A DNA stretch of 64,000 nt, from NCBI RefSeq assembly GCF_041295575.1, contig NZ_CP160452.1, forward strand, positions 1,240,001 to 1,304,000, read 5' to 3'. This document shows, piece by piece, positions 33,816 through 42,622 of this stretch. Numbering within the stretch: position 1 is the stretch's first letter; each line of letters opens with the position of its first letter. The stretch comes from Sporosarcina pasteurii (lineage in GTDB: Bacteria; Bacillota; Bacilli; Bacillales_A; Planococcaceae). Both the position numbers and the translations under genes were made by a program. The notes under the pieces are model-generated. The model was not told the origin of the DNA. It saw only the letters and a list, made by a program, of their open reading frames with translations, and searched no databases.

Positions 33816-34397
33816 TTATTCATATTTTCCTTTCAACGGAACAAACCTTACATGGTCCAACACTTCTTGATAAATCTTCCCATATTCATCTTTTTCTATG
33901 AGTAACAGTTTCTGAAGAACAGGCGTCCCTACTGGAATAATCATTTTCCCACTAAGGGCTAGCTGCTCTAATAATTCACGTGGAATTTCACTAGTGGCAG
34001 CAGTTACCATGATACGATCATAAGGCGCATGTTCAATCCATCCCATGCTTCCGTCATCAAATTTAAAATGAATGTTTGAAAACCCAATCTCTTTTAGCCT
34101 TTCTTTGGCCTGTTCATATAAAGGTTTAATTCGTTCTATTGTATAAACTGATTCAGAAAAAGCCGCAAGAAGGGCAGTTTGATAACCTGAACCCGTTCCA
34201 AGTTCTAACACTTTTGAATGAGGCTGCAAATCGAGTGAGAGTGTCATATTGAGCACAAGTGAAGGCTGGGAAATCGTTTGTTCATGTCCAATTGGAACCG
34301 CTTCGTCCATATGGGCAAATTCCTTAAGCGAATCCATGAAAAAGCTGCGGTCTAACTTTTTGAAATAGGTAATCATTTTTTCGTTTTGATTGGTCAT
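33816..34397 (-). CDS. pcm: Protein-L-isoaspartate O-methyltransferase
   Basis: A 193-residue class I methyltransferase. The SAM-binding motif I is VLELGTGSGYQTALLA, followed by the acidic YTIERIKPL strand and the PYDRIMVTAA post-II motif with ALSGKMIIPVG. It methylates isoaspartyl residues in aged proteins to start their repair. Length is close to the family norm. AAGGAG precedes the ATG. It is downstream of corA on the same strand with a 156-nt gap, so they are probably separate units. Confidence 0.88.
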   Translation of the reverse strand: MTNQNEKMITYFKKLDRSFFMDSLKEFAHMDEAVPIGHEQTISQPSLVLNMTLSLDLQPHSKVLELGTGSGYQTALLAAFSESVYTIERIKPLYEQAKERLKEIGFSNIHFKFDDGSMGWIEHAPYDRIMVTAATSEIPRELLEQLALSGKMIIPVGTPVLQKLLLIEKDEYGKIYQEVLDHVRFVPLKGKYE

Positions 34398-34553
34398 TAT
34401 TGTAACTCCTTTTATGCAATAGCATTTATTACTCCCAAAACAATCGATCTGCTATTTTCCCTAGGAAGCCATAAGGGAATTGAATTTTTTCCAGCATGAA
34501 TGTCTACAATTCTGGCAAGGTCAAAGCTGACGTGGATAGGGAGTGATATAAAT

Positions 34554-35516
34554 TTATGATTTGAATATTCGCAGCCATCCCCTATGTTTGAACCACAATA
34601 GCATCGCAATGCCAATAAAAATCATCATGGCCATAACAGCAAGATAACTGTAGCGCCATCGAAGTTCGGGCATATGTTCAAAGTTCATACCGTAAACACC
34701 AGCAATAAAAGTGAGTGGAATGAAAACTGATGAGATGATGGTCAGCATCATCATAATCCGGTTCATTTGGTTGGAATTAATGGAAAGTTGACTATCTCGA
34801 ATATCAGAGGTCAAATCTCGATTTAATTCCAAGATTTCCACAAGACGTAGCAAATGGTCATGTATGTCGCTAAAATAAGCGCGTTCAGTGATTGAAAAAG
34901 ACAGTACTTCTGAATTCAACATACGGTATAACAGTTCGCGCATCGGAATAATCGTTCTTCTAAGTCTAAGTAAGTCGCTACGCACATCAAAGACAAAATC
35001 CATTGATAGGTGAACCGTAGACGGAGAAAGTTTTTCTTCGATATCATTTAAATGATCTTCGATTTTATAAAGAATCGGGAAGTAACTATCCACGATTTTA
35101 TCGATAATTTGATAGGCGGTAAAAACATGTCCTTCTTCCCATTTCGTTGGATTTTGAATAATGCGCTCTTTTGCATCTTTCAATTCTTGAGGTTCATGAA
35201 AGTGAAAGGTTACGACGTAATTGGTGCCAAAAAACATGTTAACTTCCTCAGCTTCCAAATCTTCTTGGCTAATCGAATGAAGCACAAAAAAAGTGTAGTC
35301 TTCATAGTAGTTCAATTTTGGCCGTTGCAGGCGTTGCAAACAATCCTCGATTGCTAGCGGATGAAACTGAAAAAAAGAATGTAATAAATTGATTTCTTCT
35401 CCGGTAGGCCTGTCAAAATCAACCCAATACCATAGAAAGTTCTGTGTATGAATTTCACTTAAAGGAAAATCAAAAAGAAGTTCATTTTCATCTGTAAATC
35501 CGATTGTATGTATCAC
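34554..35516 (-). CDS. corA: CorA-family magnesium/divalent cation transporter
   Basis: A 320-residue protein with a cytoplasmic alpha/beta N-domain, a long helical stalk and two C-terminal membrane helices. The family signature YGMNFEHMPEL (GMN at the pore mouth) ends the first membrane helix. It forms pentamers that admit Mg2+, possibly Co2+ or Ni2+. AGGAGGAAA precedes the ATG. The region upstream to the RNase H-like gene (195 bp) holds both divergent promoters; no Mg riboswitch structure was recognised. Confidence 0.9.
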   Translation of the reverse strand: MIHTIGFTDENELLFDFPLSEIHTQNFLWYWVDFDRPTGEEINLLHSFFQFHPLAIEDCLQRLQRPKLNYYEDYTFFVLHSISQEDLEAEEVNMFFGTNYVVTFHFHEPQELKDAKERIIQNPTKWEEGHVFTAYQIIDKIVDSYFPILYKIEDHLNDIEEKLSPSTVHLSMDFVFDVRSDLLRLRRTIIPMRELLYRMLNSEVLSFSITERAYFSDIHDHLLRLVEILELNRDLTSDIRDSQLSINSNQMNRIMMMLTIISSVFIPLTFIAGVYGMNFEHMPELRWRYSYLAVMAMMIFIGIAMLLWFKHRGWLRIFKS

Positions 35517-35711
35517 GATTTTCCTCCTATAGCTTATTGACTCATGTGAATTATTTACTTACCGTATAGGATCTAAACATTTTCAGACATGTTTAATGGA
35601 AGGATATTTGTAACGGTCATTTAAATGCTTGCGTAAATGATATAATCCTTATGTTTTAGGTAAACTATATATTATAGAAATAAATTTAATTGACTCGCAG
35701 GAGGAGTTGCA

Positions 35712-36371
35712 ATGAAAGTTCGAATTGAGTGGATTTACAGTAAATCAAAAAGCGCAGAAATTACATTTCACTCCGAAGAGATAGAAGCATCACAAGCAGT
35801 AGGAATTGCTGAAGATTTGGTGAGGACTGGACGGACGAAAAGTGTAGTGTTTGTTGATCAGTTTGATAGCAAGTGGACGATTAAAGAAATGAAAGGCTAT
35901 TTGAAAGGAATCGAGACAGAACCCCATAATATTATTGTTTATTTCGACGGCGGATACGATAGACCAACGAATTCAGCAGGTTTGGGGTGTGTCATTTATT
36001 ATGACCAAAATGGAAAGTCATACAGACTTAGAAAGAATGCTTTTGTTGAGCATTTAAAGTCCAATAACGAAGCCGAATATGCAGCGCTATACATGGCCGT
36101 GCAAGAATTGGCATATCTCAATGTTCATCACTTACCGGTTAGGATAATTGGTGATTCTCGTGTCGTCATAAACCATTTAACTGAAGAGTGGCCAGCAATT
36201 GAGAAGGATTTGTCTGATTGGGCAGATAAAATCGAGGCGAAAATGGAAGAATTGAGTATTTACCCAGACTATTATTTAGTCAATCGAAATGCTAATAAGG
36301 AAGCGGACCGTCTTGCAACTCAAGCTTTGGAAGGGATTGAAATTGAAGCAACAATCGAAGTCGTGACATAA
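35712..36371 (+). CDS. RNase H-like (reverse-transcriptase-like) protein, YpeP type
   Basis: A 219-residue protein with an N-terminal extension of about 70 residues and a C-terminal RNase HI fold. The four catalytic acids are all present: D79 (YFDGG), E122 (NNEAEY), D148 (GDSR) and D199 (KEADRLA). It should cleave RNA in RNA/DNA hybrids; family members are often annotated reverse-transcriptase-like only because the fold recurs there. GGAGGAG precedes the ATG. A terminator shared with the convergent DUF1456 gene follows. Confidence 0.87.
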   Translation: MKVRIEWIYSKSKSAEITFHSEEIEASQAVGIAEDLVRTGRTKSVVFVDQFDSKWTIKEMKGYLKGIETEPHNIIVYFDGGYDRPTNSAGLGCVIYYDQNGKSYRLRKNAFVEHLKSNNEAEYAALYMAVQELAYLNVHHLPVRIIGDSRVVINHLTEEWPAIEKDLSDWADKIEAKMEELSIYPDYYLVNRNANKEADRLATQALEGIEIEATIEVVT

Positions 36372-36375
36372 AGAT

Positions 36376-36408
36376 AAAGGTGCCAGCGTCTTGTATCTGG
36401 CACCTTTA
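36376..36408. terminator. Bidirectional terminator
   Basis: AAAGGTGCCAG / CTGGCACCTTTA stem with a 10-nt loop between convergent genes. Confidence 0.85.
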
Positions 36409-36410
36409 TG

Positions 36411-36890
36411 TCATCCTCTATATTTCATCGCTAATCCTTTTAAGAAATTTCTCACGTAGCGATCACCACATACATTATAATTGCGGTGGTCTTCTCTTCT
36501 CAATACAGCACTCAATTCACTCTTGGAAATTCTGACGCCAGCATCATCCAATATTTCAATGATATCATCGCTTGTTAATGTGAGCGCGATTCTTAATTTC
36601 TTTAGGATGATGTTATTTACATTATCGTCATTTAAGACAGGGAGTGGAGGCCTTTTTGGTTGTCCCGGTTGTGGTTCCTGTCTACCTCTCTTGAAGATAA
36701 TTAGTCCATTTAAAAAAGAATCGAGCATTGCATTTGTACACTCGAGATATTCTTCATCTTCCTTTGCTAGAAGTAGTGGGATATCTTGAATGGCTACTTC
36801 ACAGTCACCCAACTTAAAAACTTCCACCATTTCCGCATTTTTTAAATCAAGCGCATATCTCAATCTAATTAACACATCATTATTATTCAT
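36411..36890 (-). CDS. DUF1456 (YehS-like) family protein
   Basis: A 159-residue protein with two tandem copies of the DUF1456 helical unit. The first copy covers roughly residues 1-70 (DVLIRLRYALDLKNAEMVEVF). The second covers about 88-155 (NIILKKLRIALTLTSDDIIEIL). A basic, proline-rich linker (GQPKRPPLPV) joins them. The function of the family is unknown. AGGAGG precedes the ATG. The gene is monocistronic. Confidence 0.85.
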   Translation of the reverse strand: MNNNDVLIRLRYALDLKNAEMVEVFKLGDCEVAIQDIPLLLAKEDEEYLECTNAMLDSFLNGLIIFKRGRQEPQPGQPKRPPLPVLNDDNVNNIILKKLRIALTLTSDDIIEILDDAGVRISKSELSAVLRREDHRNYNVCGDRYVRNFLKGLAMKYRG

Positions 36891-37145
36891 TCATAAACCT
36901 CCTGAAATTGTTCATTTACTGCATGTCCACTAAGAAAAAATAATGTTCCATTGAGCTGTTTAGTTCTTCAAGGAATTTCTTTCTAATAATACCATACTGA
37001 ATAAAATAAAACCTAAACGATCTTAGTCTCGAAGGGGATTAAATTGTTGGAGAAATTGGCCTTCAAATCCAACTATATTCGCAAATTAGACTTCACATAA
37101 AACTCGGGATTCATGTATGATAAATACAGAATAGGGGGGAGTTTC

Positions 37146-38087
37146 ATGTTAGAGAAATTGGGGATCGCATCAATTCGAGTTGACTTGCCATTTCGATTAA
37201 ATCATGTCAACTGTTTTATGGCTGAAGGGGAGAATGGCTGGACCATTATTGACACGGGGTTAAATAATAAGGAAACATCAAATCTATGGGACGACATCAT
37301 TCAGGATAAAAACATTGCGGAATTGTACATTACACATTACCATCCAGATCATTATGGACATGCGGGTGCACTTCAAAAGAAAACGGGTGCGCGTGTTTCG
37401 ATGTCTAAAATTGACGCGGAAAATGGTCGCAAGGCATGGACAGATGAATTTATAAATGAAATAGAAGGCTGGTATACGGCTTCGGGCATTTCTCCGAAAA
37501 CAGCAAGAAAAATGGTGCAAAACACGGCTGACTTCAAACCGCTTGTCACACCAGCGCCTATGATTAGCCATTATTTCATTGAAGGGGAAAAAGTGCCGAT
37601 TGGTAACTATGCGTACGAAGTGATTTTTACACCCGGACACGCCGACGGAATGGTTTGTTTTTATAATGCTGAACATCAAGTGCTTTTTTCTGCAGATCAT
37701 ATTTTACCAAGAATTACACCAAATATTTCTTATTGGTTTCATGGCGATAGTAACCCGTTAAAATCCTATCTTGCTTCATTAGATAAAGTGAAACTGTTGG
37801 ATGCTGATTTTGTGATTCCTTCACATGGAAAACCTTTTTACGGTGCAAATCATCGAATTGAAGAAATTAAAAAGCATCACGATGATCGATTAAACGAGAC
37901 ATTGGCAGCGCTATCCGAGAAATCTACTGTGAACGAAGTATACAAACGGTTATTTCAATGGGAATTAACCATCCATGAAACTCGTTTTGCAATTGGCGAA
38001 ACGTTGGCGCACTTGGAATATTTAAGGTCAACGGGGGAGTGTACAAGGGAATTCCATGAGGGTAGATGGATTTATTGGAAATATTAA
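37146..38087 (+). CDS. MBL-fold metallo-hydrolase
   Basis: A 313-residue metallo-beta-lactamase-fold hydrolase with the zinc motif THYHPDHYGH (HxHxDH), the GHADGM His, the SADHILP Asp and a late SHGKPF His. A C-terminal helical extension beyond residue 230 resembles the LACTB2-type winged-helix domain of glyoxalase II-like enzymes. The ATG at 37146 follows AGGGGGGAG closely; an in-frame ATG at 37113 is less well placed. Substrate unknown; thioester or phosphoester hydrolysis is typical. Confidence 0.86.
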   Translation: MLEKLGIASIRVDLPFRLNHVNCFMAEGENGWTIIDTGLNNKETSNLWDDIIQDKNIAELYITHYHPDHYGHAGALQKKTGARVSMSKIDAENGRKAWTDEFINEIEGWYTASGISPKTARKMVQNTADFKPLVTPAPMISHYFIEGEKVPIGNYAYEVIFTPGHADGMVCFYNAEHQVLFSADHILPRITPNISYWFHGDSNPLKSYLASLDKVKLLDADFVIPSHGKPFYGANHRIEEIKKHHDDRLNETLAALSEKSTVNEVYKRLFQWELTIHETRFAIGETLAHLEYLRSTGECTREFHEGRWIYWKY

Positions 38088-38113
38088 CGCAGAAAGGGAA
38101 GCCATTTATTATA

Positions 38114-38161
38114 AATCCATGTACAGGTATAAGATAGTCCTTATGCCATGTCCATGGATTC
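38114..38161 (+). terminator. Possible imperfect terminator after the MBL gene
   Basis: AATCCATG ... CCATGGATT with an inner TATAAG / CTTAT helix followed by CATTTTTATGTTTT. The stem is imperfect. Confidence 0.35.
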
Positions 38162-38172
38162 ATTTTTATGTT

Positions 38173-38478
38173 TTATTTAAGTTTGCCGTGATTAATTGCA
38201 GTCAATGCGTCATTCGCTTTAAAGATTTTTGCATTCACGTTTGTAACGCCAAAGCTCTCTAATCGTTTTGTATGCATGTCTAAGTAAATTTCTGCATCTT
38301 CTTTCATTTCGAATAGATAGATGCCACCAGCCTCTTTTGTTTCCTCGTTCTCAGTCCAAATTTTCCAAATCAAACCTTTTTCCTCGTTAATGCTTTTTGC
38401 AAGATCTGAGAATGCTGCAACCATTTCTTCGCCAAAAGGTCCTTCGTGTTTGAAATCAACCTGTAAAATATATGCCAT
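38173..38478 (-). CDS. YdhR-family putative monooxygenase
   Basis: A 101-residue dimeric alpha/beta-barrel (ABM-like) protein beginning AYILQVDFKHEGPFGEEM and containing GLIWKIWTENEETKEAGGIYLFE, the YdhR signature. Relatives are annotated as monooxygenases by structure, but the activity is unproven. AGGAGG precedes the ATG. It is convergent with the MBL gene and divergent from the acyltransferase gene. Confidence 0.82.
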   Translation of the reverse strand: MAYILQVDFKHEGPFGEEMVAAFSDLAKSINEEKGLIWKIWTENEETKEAGGIYLFEMKEDAEIYLDMHTKRLESFGVTNVNAKIFKANDALTAINHGKLK

Positions 38479-38741
38479 TTTAAAAACCTCCTACTATCTA
38501 ATATGTACCGATAATTGTATATTAGCACGTTAGATGATTGAGCTCGTATTATTTTGCTTACTTCAATCAAAGTTTTTAAATCACCGTTCATCTATTATGT
38601 ATTACATGCTTCGTCATAATTTATCATTTCGTTTACAGTTATTACATCTGTATTAAATCATACAAAATACCGTTTTATCTGTTTAAATGAGGGTAAATAA
38701 CAAATATACTGAGTGTAGACATAATTATAAGGGTGATGAGT

Positions 38742-39752
38742 TTGAAGCGAAACGCATATTTTGACAATGCGAAATTAGTATTAATTTTCTTAGTTGTCTT
38801 TGGTCATATGATTCAGCCTTTTACTGAAGGGGCCGGTATGAATACCTTATATATGTGGATTTATACATTTCACATGCCAGCCTTTATTTTTCTAGCCGGC
38901 TTTTTTGCAAAAGGATCAGGGAATCGAACATATATTATTAATTTGGCAAAGAAATTATTAGTGCCTTATCTAATTTTTCAATTGCTTTACACGGGTTATT
39001 ATATTCTGCTAGGAAAGAGTGGTTGGCAAGGGATCTTTTATCCCCAATGGTCACTTTGGTTTTTATTCAGTTTATTTAGTTGGCATATATTATTAGCTTG
39101 GTTTAAAAAGTTACCCGCAATACTAAGTGTGTCGCTTGCGGTGTTAGTTGGATTAGTCGTCGGTTATTTTGGCGAAATTGGGCATACGTATAGTTTGTCA
39201 CGAACTTTCGTCTTTTTCCCGTTTTTCCTTTTTGGTTATTGGTGTACGAAAGAACAAGTCATGTGGCTAAAACAAAAACGTGTGAAAATTGCATCACTTA
39301 TCGTATTATTTGTGGTGGCCGTAGCAATTTATTTCGCACCAGATTTAAACTCGGGATGGTTACTAGCTTCGAAATCTTATGGGGATTTAGATATGCCAGC
39401 GTATGGGGGACTTGCACGATTACTTGTTTACGTTACATCGACGATGATGGCAATGAGTATTTTAGCATGGATCCCACAAAAGAATAGTTTGCTAACCCCT
39501 TTAGGTACGCGAACATTATACGTTTATTTACTCCACGGATTTTTCATTCAATATTTCCGTCAAAAAGACATGTTCCAAGTGAATCATTTCATCGATGTTG
39601 TCGGGCTTGCAATCATCTCCGCGGGAATTGTGTTACTACTATCGAATAAACCCGTACTCGGAATCTGGCAGCCATTTATCGAAGGCAGAATGACAATTCT
39701 TAGAAATGCTTTTAATCGAATGATTGCTAGGATGCAACATAGAATTCAATGA
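38742..39752 (+). CDS. Acyltransferase 3 family membrane protein
   Basis: A 336-residue integral membrane acyltransferase of about ten helices. It begins KRNAYFDNAKLVLIFLVVFGHMIQPF, carrying the conserved helix-1 His, and continues with FHMPAFIFLAGFFAKG. Family members O-acetylate cell-surface sugars, often fucose-4-O-acetylase-like. The TTG at 38742 is chosen because AAGGGTGA lies 5 nt upstream; ATG at 38736 and GTG at 38733 are alternatives that overlap the site. No polysaccharide cluster is nearby, so the target is unknown. Confidence 0.83.
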   Translation: MKRNAYFDNAKLVLIFLVVFGHMIQPFTEGAGMNTLYMWIYTFHMPAFIFLAGFFAKGSGNRTYIINLAKKLLVPYLIFQLLYTGYYILLGKSGWQGIFYPQWSLWFLFSLFSWHILLAWFKKLPAILSVSLAVLVGLVVGYFGEIGHTYSLSRTFVFFPFFLFGYWCTKEQVMWLKQKRVKIASLIVLFVVAVAIYFAPDLNSGWLLASKSYGDLDMPAYGGLARLLVYVTSTMMAMSILAWIPQKNSLLTPLGTRTLYVYLLHGFFIQYFRQKDMFQVNHFIDVVGLAIISAGIVLLLSNKPVLGIWQPFIEGRMTILRNAFNRMIARMQHRIQ

Positions 39753-39795
39753 CACAAAGATGCCCTCCAATTTATTTAGGTGGGTATCTTTGTGT
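39753..39795. terminator. Hairpin between the acyltransferase and sspL
   Basis: ACACAAAGAT / ATCTTTGTGT stem between convergent genes, with weak T runs. It probably terminates transcription from both sides. Confidence 0.6.
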
Positions 39796-39804
39796 TACCT
39801 TATT

Positions 39805-39939
39805 TTATTTTGTGTTTTTCTTCTTTGCAGCTTCTTCTAATTTCGTTTTAGGTTCCTCTGCAAATTCCGTATCGCCATAGCCTTGTGGTGTAACGCTCAT
39901 CGATTTCTTTCCTTTGTTATGGTTAGGTTTTTTAGGCAC
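39805..39939 (-). CDS. sspL: Small acid-soluble spore protein L
   Basis: A 44-residue basic peptide read from a GTG at 39939 with an AGGCGGTG site upstream. The segment SVTPQG followed by EEPKTKLEEAAKKKNTK is very close, from memory, to B. subtilis SspL (VTPQG...DPKTELEERAKKSNTK). SspL is a minor spore-core protein made in the forespore under SigG. A weak SigG-like element (CAAATA, 17 bp, CATTTAA) lies at 39983-40012 and overlaps the end of the upstream SASP gene. It is one of the clearest proofs that this organism forms spores. Confidence 0.8.
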   Translation of the reverse strand: MPKKPNHNKGKKSMSVTPQGYGDTEFAEEPKTKLEEAAKKKNTK

Positions 39940-40005
39940 TGATTTCACCGCCTTTTCCTATTCATTCAGGTGGATTCAAAGCTTAAATGACAAAATCGGC
40001 ATATG

Positions 40006-40191
40006 CTATTTGTTTTGGTTACTACTTCTTTTGTTAGGTGAATCGTTCCTATTTTTCTGCTTGCTATTAAAATCCGTACCGAATTCTTCATTTTTACTTT
40101 GATTATTGCTGTTGCTGTTTTGATTCTCTTTATAAATATCAAAAGGATTATGTGTACGTACGTTCATTGTTGTTTTGTTGTTTTTATTCAA
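40006..40191 (-). CDS. Gamma-type small acid-soluble spore protein-like
   Basis: A 61-residue, Asn/Gln/Lys/Ser-rich peptide with the EEFGTDFNSKQKN segment matching the FGTEFASET repeat of SspE-type gamma SASPs. It has only one such repeat, whereas SspE has two. Gamma SASPs are amino-acid stores of the spore core and do not bind DNA. The TTG at 40191 has GGAGG 9 nt upstream. A SigG-like promoter (CGAATA, 17 bp, CAAAGTA) lies at 40213-40242. The next gene downstream is sspL. Confidence 0.6.
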   Translation of the reverse strand: MNKNNKTTMNVRTHNPFDIYKENQNSNSNNQSKNEEFGTDFNSKQKNRNDSPNKRSSNQNK

Positions 40192-40212
40192 TGCCGTTCA
40201 CCTCCTCCTATG

Positions 40213-40242
40213 TACTTTGTCCAAGCATATATAATTTATTCG
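40213..40242 (-). promoter_or_regulatory. SigG-like promoter of the gamma SASP gene
   Basis: On the minus strand CGAATA (-35) and CAAAGTA (-10) with a 17-bp spacer resemble the SigG consensus TGAATA / CATACTA (5/6 and 5/7). Start point would lie 10-15 nt before the ribosome binding site. Confidence 0.4.
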
Positions 40243-40347
40243 CTAGCGAATGGGTGGTAAAATCATGTAAACGTTGTAACTCATTCATTTTCAACTCTTT
40301 TTCTACTATAATAGTTATAGAGTCTATTATGTTAAAGGAGAATGAGT

Positions 40348-41307
40348 ATGTTTCGAATGAACTGGAGAAGAGTACTTATTCTTTTTGCAATTGTTTTCAT
40401 CGGGAGCCAAATTATCGGTAGTTTCTTTTTTTACGGCTTGGCAGTGAAACGTGGTCCGAAAGAGTTTTTGCAAAATAATGCGGACTTAGAAGTGTCGGAT
40501 GAAGCAATGAATCAATTTTTAAATGGTGACTGGATAGATTGGGTAAATGCACAAGAATTTGAAACGGTGACAATGACATCACGTGATGGATTGAAATTGT
40601 CTGGTTATTATTTACCTGCTGCCGAGCCAACTGATAAATTAGTTATATTAACACATGGCTATTTAGGGCACGCAAAGCAGATGGGTTTATATGGACAGTA
40701 TTATTATAAAGAATTAGGTTATAACATTTTTATGCCAAATGCGCGTGGGCATGGTAAAAGTGAAGGGGATTATTATGGTTTCGGTTGGCCAGATCGACTG
40801 GACTTAATTGATTGGACAAATTTACTCGTTAATAAACTTGGTGATGAAACGAAAGTGGTCTACCATGGGTTATCAATGGGCGCGGCGACGGTGCTAATGG
40901 CAAGCGGTGAGGAAGAACTCCCAATTCAAGTGCAAGCCATTATTGCGGATAGCCCATATCAATCTGTCTATCAATTATTCTCCTATCAAATGAGAAGAAT
41001 GTTTCATTTACCAGCCTTTCCTTTATTGGATAGCACGAGCGCGTTAACAAAAATTAGGGCAGGCTACTCATTTAAAGAAGCGAATGCGTTAAATGCAGTT
41101 AAAAAGACGCCTGTTCCAATATTGTATATACACGGAGAAAGCGACACCTTCGTACCGACTGAAATGACGAGACATCTTGTCCGAGCGACTGCGAGTGACG
41201 CGGATTTACTTCTTGTGCCAGGTGCTAATCACGGCGAAGCGTTTGTGTTGGCTAAAGATGATTACAAAAAGAAAATTGAGGCTTTTTTAAAACGCTTTAT
41301 TCAATGA
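40348..41307 (+). CDS. Membrane-anchored alpha/beta hydrolase
   Basis: A 319-residue serine hydrolase with one N-terminal membrane helix (VLILFAIVFIGSQIIGSFFF region). It has the oxyanion HG motif LTHGYLGH, nucleophile GLSMG, the acid in HGESDTF and the catalytic His in GANHGEAF. It resembles the YqkD/BEM46-type hydrolases, and its catalytic domain probably faces outside. The ATG at 40348 is used since AAAGGAG is 7 nt away; the ATG at 40342 is too close. Substrate unknown. A strong terminator follows. Confidence 0.85.
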   Translation: MFRMNWRRVLILFAIVFIGSQIIGSFFFYGLAVKRGPKEFLQNNADLEVSDEAMNQFLNGDWIDWVNAQEFETVTMTSRDGLKLSGYYLPAAEPTDKLVILTHGYLGHAKQMGLYGQYYYKELGYNIFMPNARGHGKSEGDYYGFGWPDRLDLIDWTNLLVNKLGDETKVVYHGLSMGAATVLMASGEEELPIQVQAIIADSPYQSVYQLFSYQMRRMFHLPAFPLLDSTSALTKIRAGYSFKEANALNAVKKTPVPILYIHGESDTFVPTEMTRHLVRATASDADLLLVPGANHGEAFVLAKDDYKKKIEAFLKRFIQ

Positions 41308-41315
41308 TGATTATC

Positions 41316-41347
41316 GCCCAAGTTCCAAAACTGGAACTTGGGCTTTT
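41316..41347 (+). terminator. Terminator after the hydrolase gene
   Basis: Perfect 12-bp stem GCCCAAGTTCCA / TGGAACTTGGGC with a 4-nt loop followed by TTTTT. Confidence 0.93.
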
Positions 41348-41367
41348 TGCGTTCTTTTTAGGTGGAA

Positions 41368-41550
41368 TTAATCAGTAGTTGGACGATTCGCTTTTCTAAC
41401 TTGTTCCGGATTCGTATCACTATAAATGGCAGTACCTTTTCCGCCCGTTCGAGCAATTTCTGCGAGCACTTCATTAAAGGATAATCCTGAATTGGCATTT
41501 AGTTTTTTTACTTCTTCAATATTTGTATCGGTAAAGTTTTTACTTTTCAT
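41368..41550 (-). CDS. SASP-like small protein with duplicated TN-x-EEV-K motif
   Basis: A 60-residue peptide with two similar segments, DTNIEEVKKLNANSG and DTNPEQVRKANRP, joined by FNEVLAEIARTGGKGTAIYS. The duplicated (D)TN..(E/Q)(E/Q)V(K/R)..N pattern recalls gamma-type SASPs with TNAQQVRKQN repeats. The ATG at 41550 has AAAGGAGG 8 nt upstream. A SigG-like promoter lies at 41574-41603. A spore-core storage protein is the best inference; the identity is less certain than for sspL. Confidence 0.5.
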   Translation of the reverse strand: MKSKNFTDTNIEEVKKLNANSGLSFNEVLAEIARTGGKGTAIYSDTNPEQVRKANRPTTD

Positions 41551-41573
41551 TGTATTTTCCTCCTTTGGAAACT

Positions 41574-41603
41574 TAGCGTTCCATTGTTGAGTAATTTTAT
41601 TCA
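41574..41603 (-). promoter_or_regulatory. SigG-like promoter of the SASP-like gene
   Basis: On the minus strand a perfect TGAATA (-35) and a 17-bp spacer precede AACGCTA (4/7 to CATACTA). The same 17-bp spacing is found before the gamma SASP gene. Confidence 0.4.
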
Positions 41604-41743
41604 CCTAAGTTAGGAGGCGCTCAATACTTATTAATCATTTAAAATTTACATGTTCTTTTATAAATGGGTGAGTTCTATTGGGAATTGGGTATACCAACGA
41701 TAGGAAATAAATATTTACCTGATCGTTTGAAGGAGGAAATTCA

Positions 41744-42592
41744 GTGGAATGGAAAGGTAGAAGAAAAAGCGCGAACGTCGAAGATCAAAGAGGGAAAAGA
41801 AAAGGTGGACTCGCAATTGGCGGTGGCATCGGCGGACTTATTATTGTTTTGTTGTTTACCTTTTTAGGCGGAGGGAACCTTGGTGATGTTTTAAATATGT
41901 CGCAAATTGAAACAGAAGAGAATCCAACTCCCTATGTGGAAACAGCGGAAGAAAAGGAACTTGCTGAGTTTGTTTCAGTTGTTCTAGCGGATACTGAGGA
42001 GGTTTGGTCTAACATATTTCACGAACAAGGATTGGTTTATGAAAATCCAAAAATGGTTTTATTTACGGACAGTGTCCAGTCCGCTTGCGGGTCAGCTACT
42101 TCAGCTGTAGGTCCATTTTATTGTCCGGGAGACCGTAAACTCTATATCGATTTAAGTTTTTTTAAAGAACTTCAAAACCGTTTTCAAGCACCGGGAGATT
42201 TTGCGATAGCGTATGTCATTGCGCATGAGGTCGGACATCATGTGCAAACTTTATTAGGTACGAATGCGGAAGTGAACGCGCTACGTTCTAGGTTAAGTGA
42301 AAAGGAGTTCAACCAAGTTTCAGTCCGATTGGAATTACAAGCAGATTATTTTGCTGGGGTATGGGCCCACCATGAACAAAATATGAATGTATTGGAAGAA
42401 GGGGATATTGAGGAAGCGTTGAATGCAGCCAGCGCAGTTGGGGATGATGCGATACAACTTCAAACACGAGGCGTCGTCGTACCTGACAGTTTTACCCACG
42501 GAACATCCGAGCAAAGAAAGCGGTGGTTTACGAAAGGATTAAAAAACGGCACGATTAAAGGAGGTGACACGTTTAATGCCGTTGAATTGTGA
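41744..42592 (+). CDS. YpfJ-type neutral zinc metallopeptidase
   Basis: A 282-residue protein with a basic cytoplasmic N-terminus, one membrane helix (GLAIGGGIGGLIIVLLFTFLG) and an extracytoplasmic zinc-peptidase-like domain. It contains VIAHEVGHHVQ (HExxH), the ACGSATSAVGPFYCPGDRKLYID segment and LELQADYFAGVWAHH, all hallmarks of the YpfJ/KPN_02809 family. The GTG at 41744 has AGGAGG 7 nt upstream. Physiological substrates are unknown. An unrelated open frame over its 5' end lacks support. Confidence 0.88.
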   Translation: MEWKGRRKSANVEDQRGKRKGGLAIGGGIGGLIIVLLFTFLGGGNLGDVLNMSQIETEENPTPYVETAEEKELAEFVSVVLADTEEVWSNIFHEQGLVYENPKMVLFTDSVQSACGSATSAVGPFYCPGDRKLYIDLSFFKELQNRFQAPGDFAIAYVIAHEVGHHVQTLLGTNAEVNALRSRLSEKEFNQVSVRLELQADYFAGVWAHHEQNMNVLEEGDIEEALNAASAVGDDAIQLQTRGVVVPDSFTHGTSEQRKRWFTKGLKNGTIKGGDTFNAVEL

Positions 42593-42622
42593 AAGTGATA
42601 GCCGCTTTCATTGGGTTAATCG

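Noticed and set aside
34412..34615. Minus-strand open frame overlapping the corA 3' end
   Set aside because: It starts inside corA in another frame without a ribosome binding site and shows no known domain.
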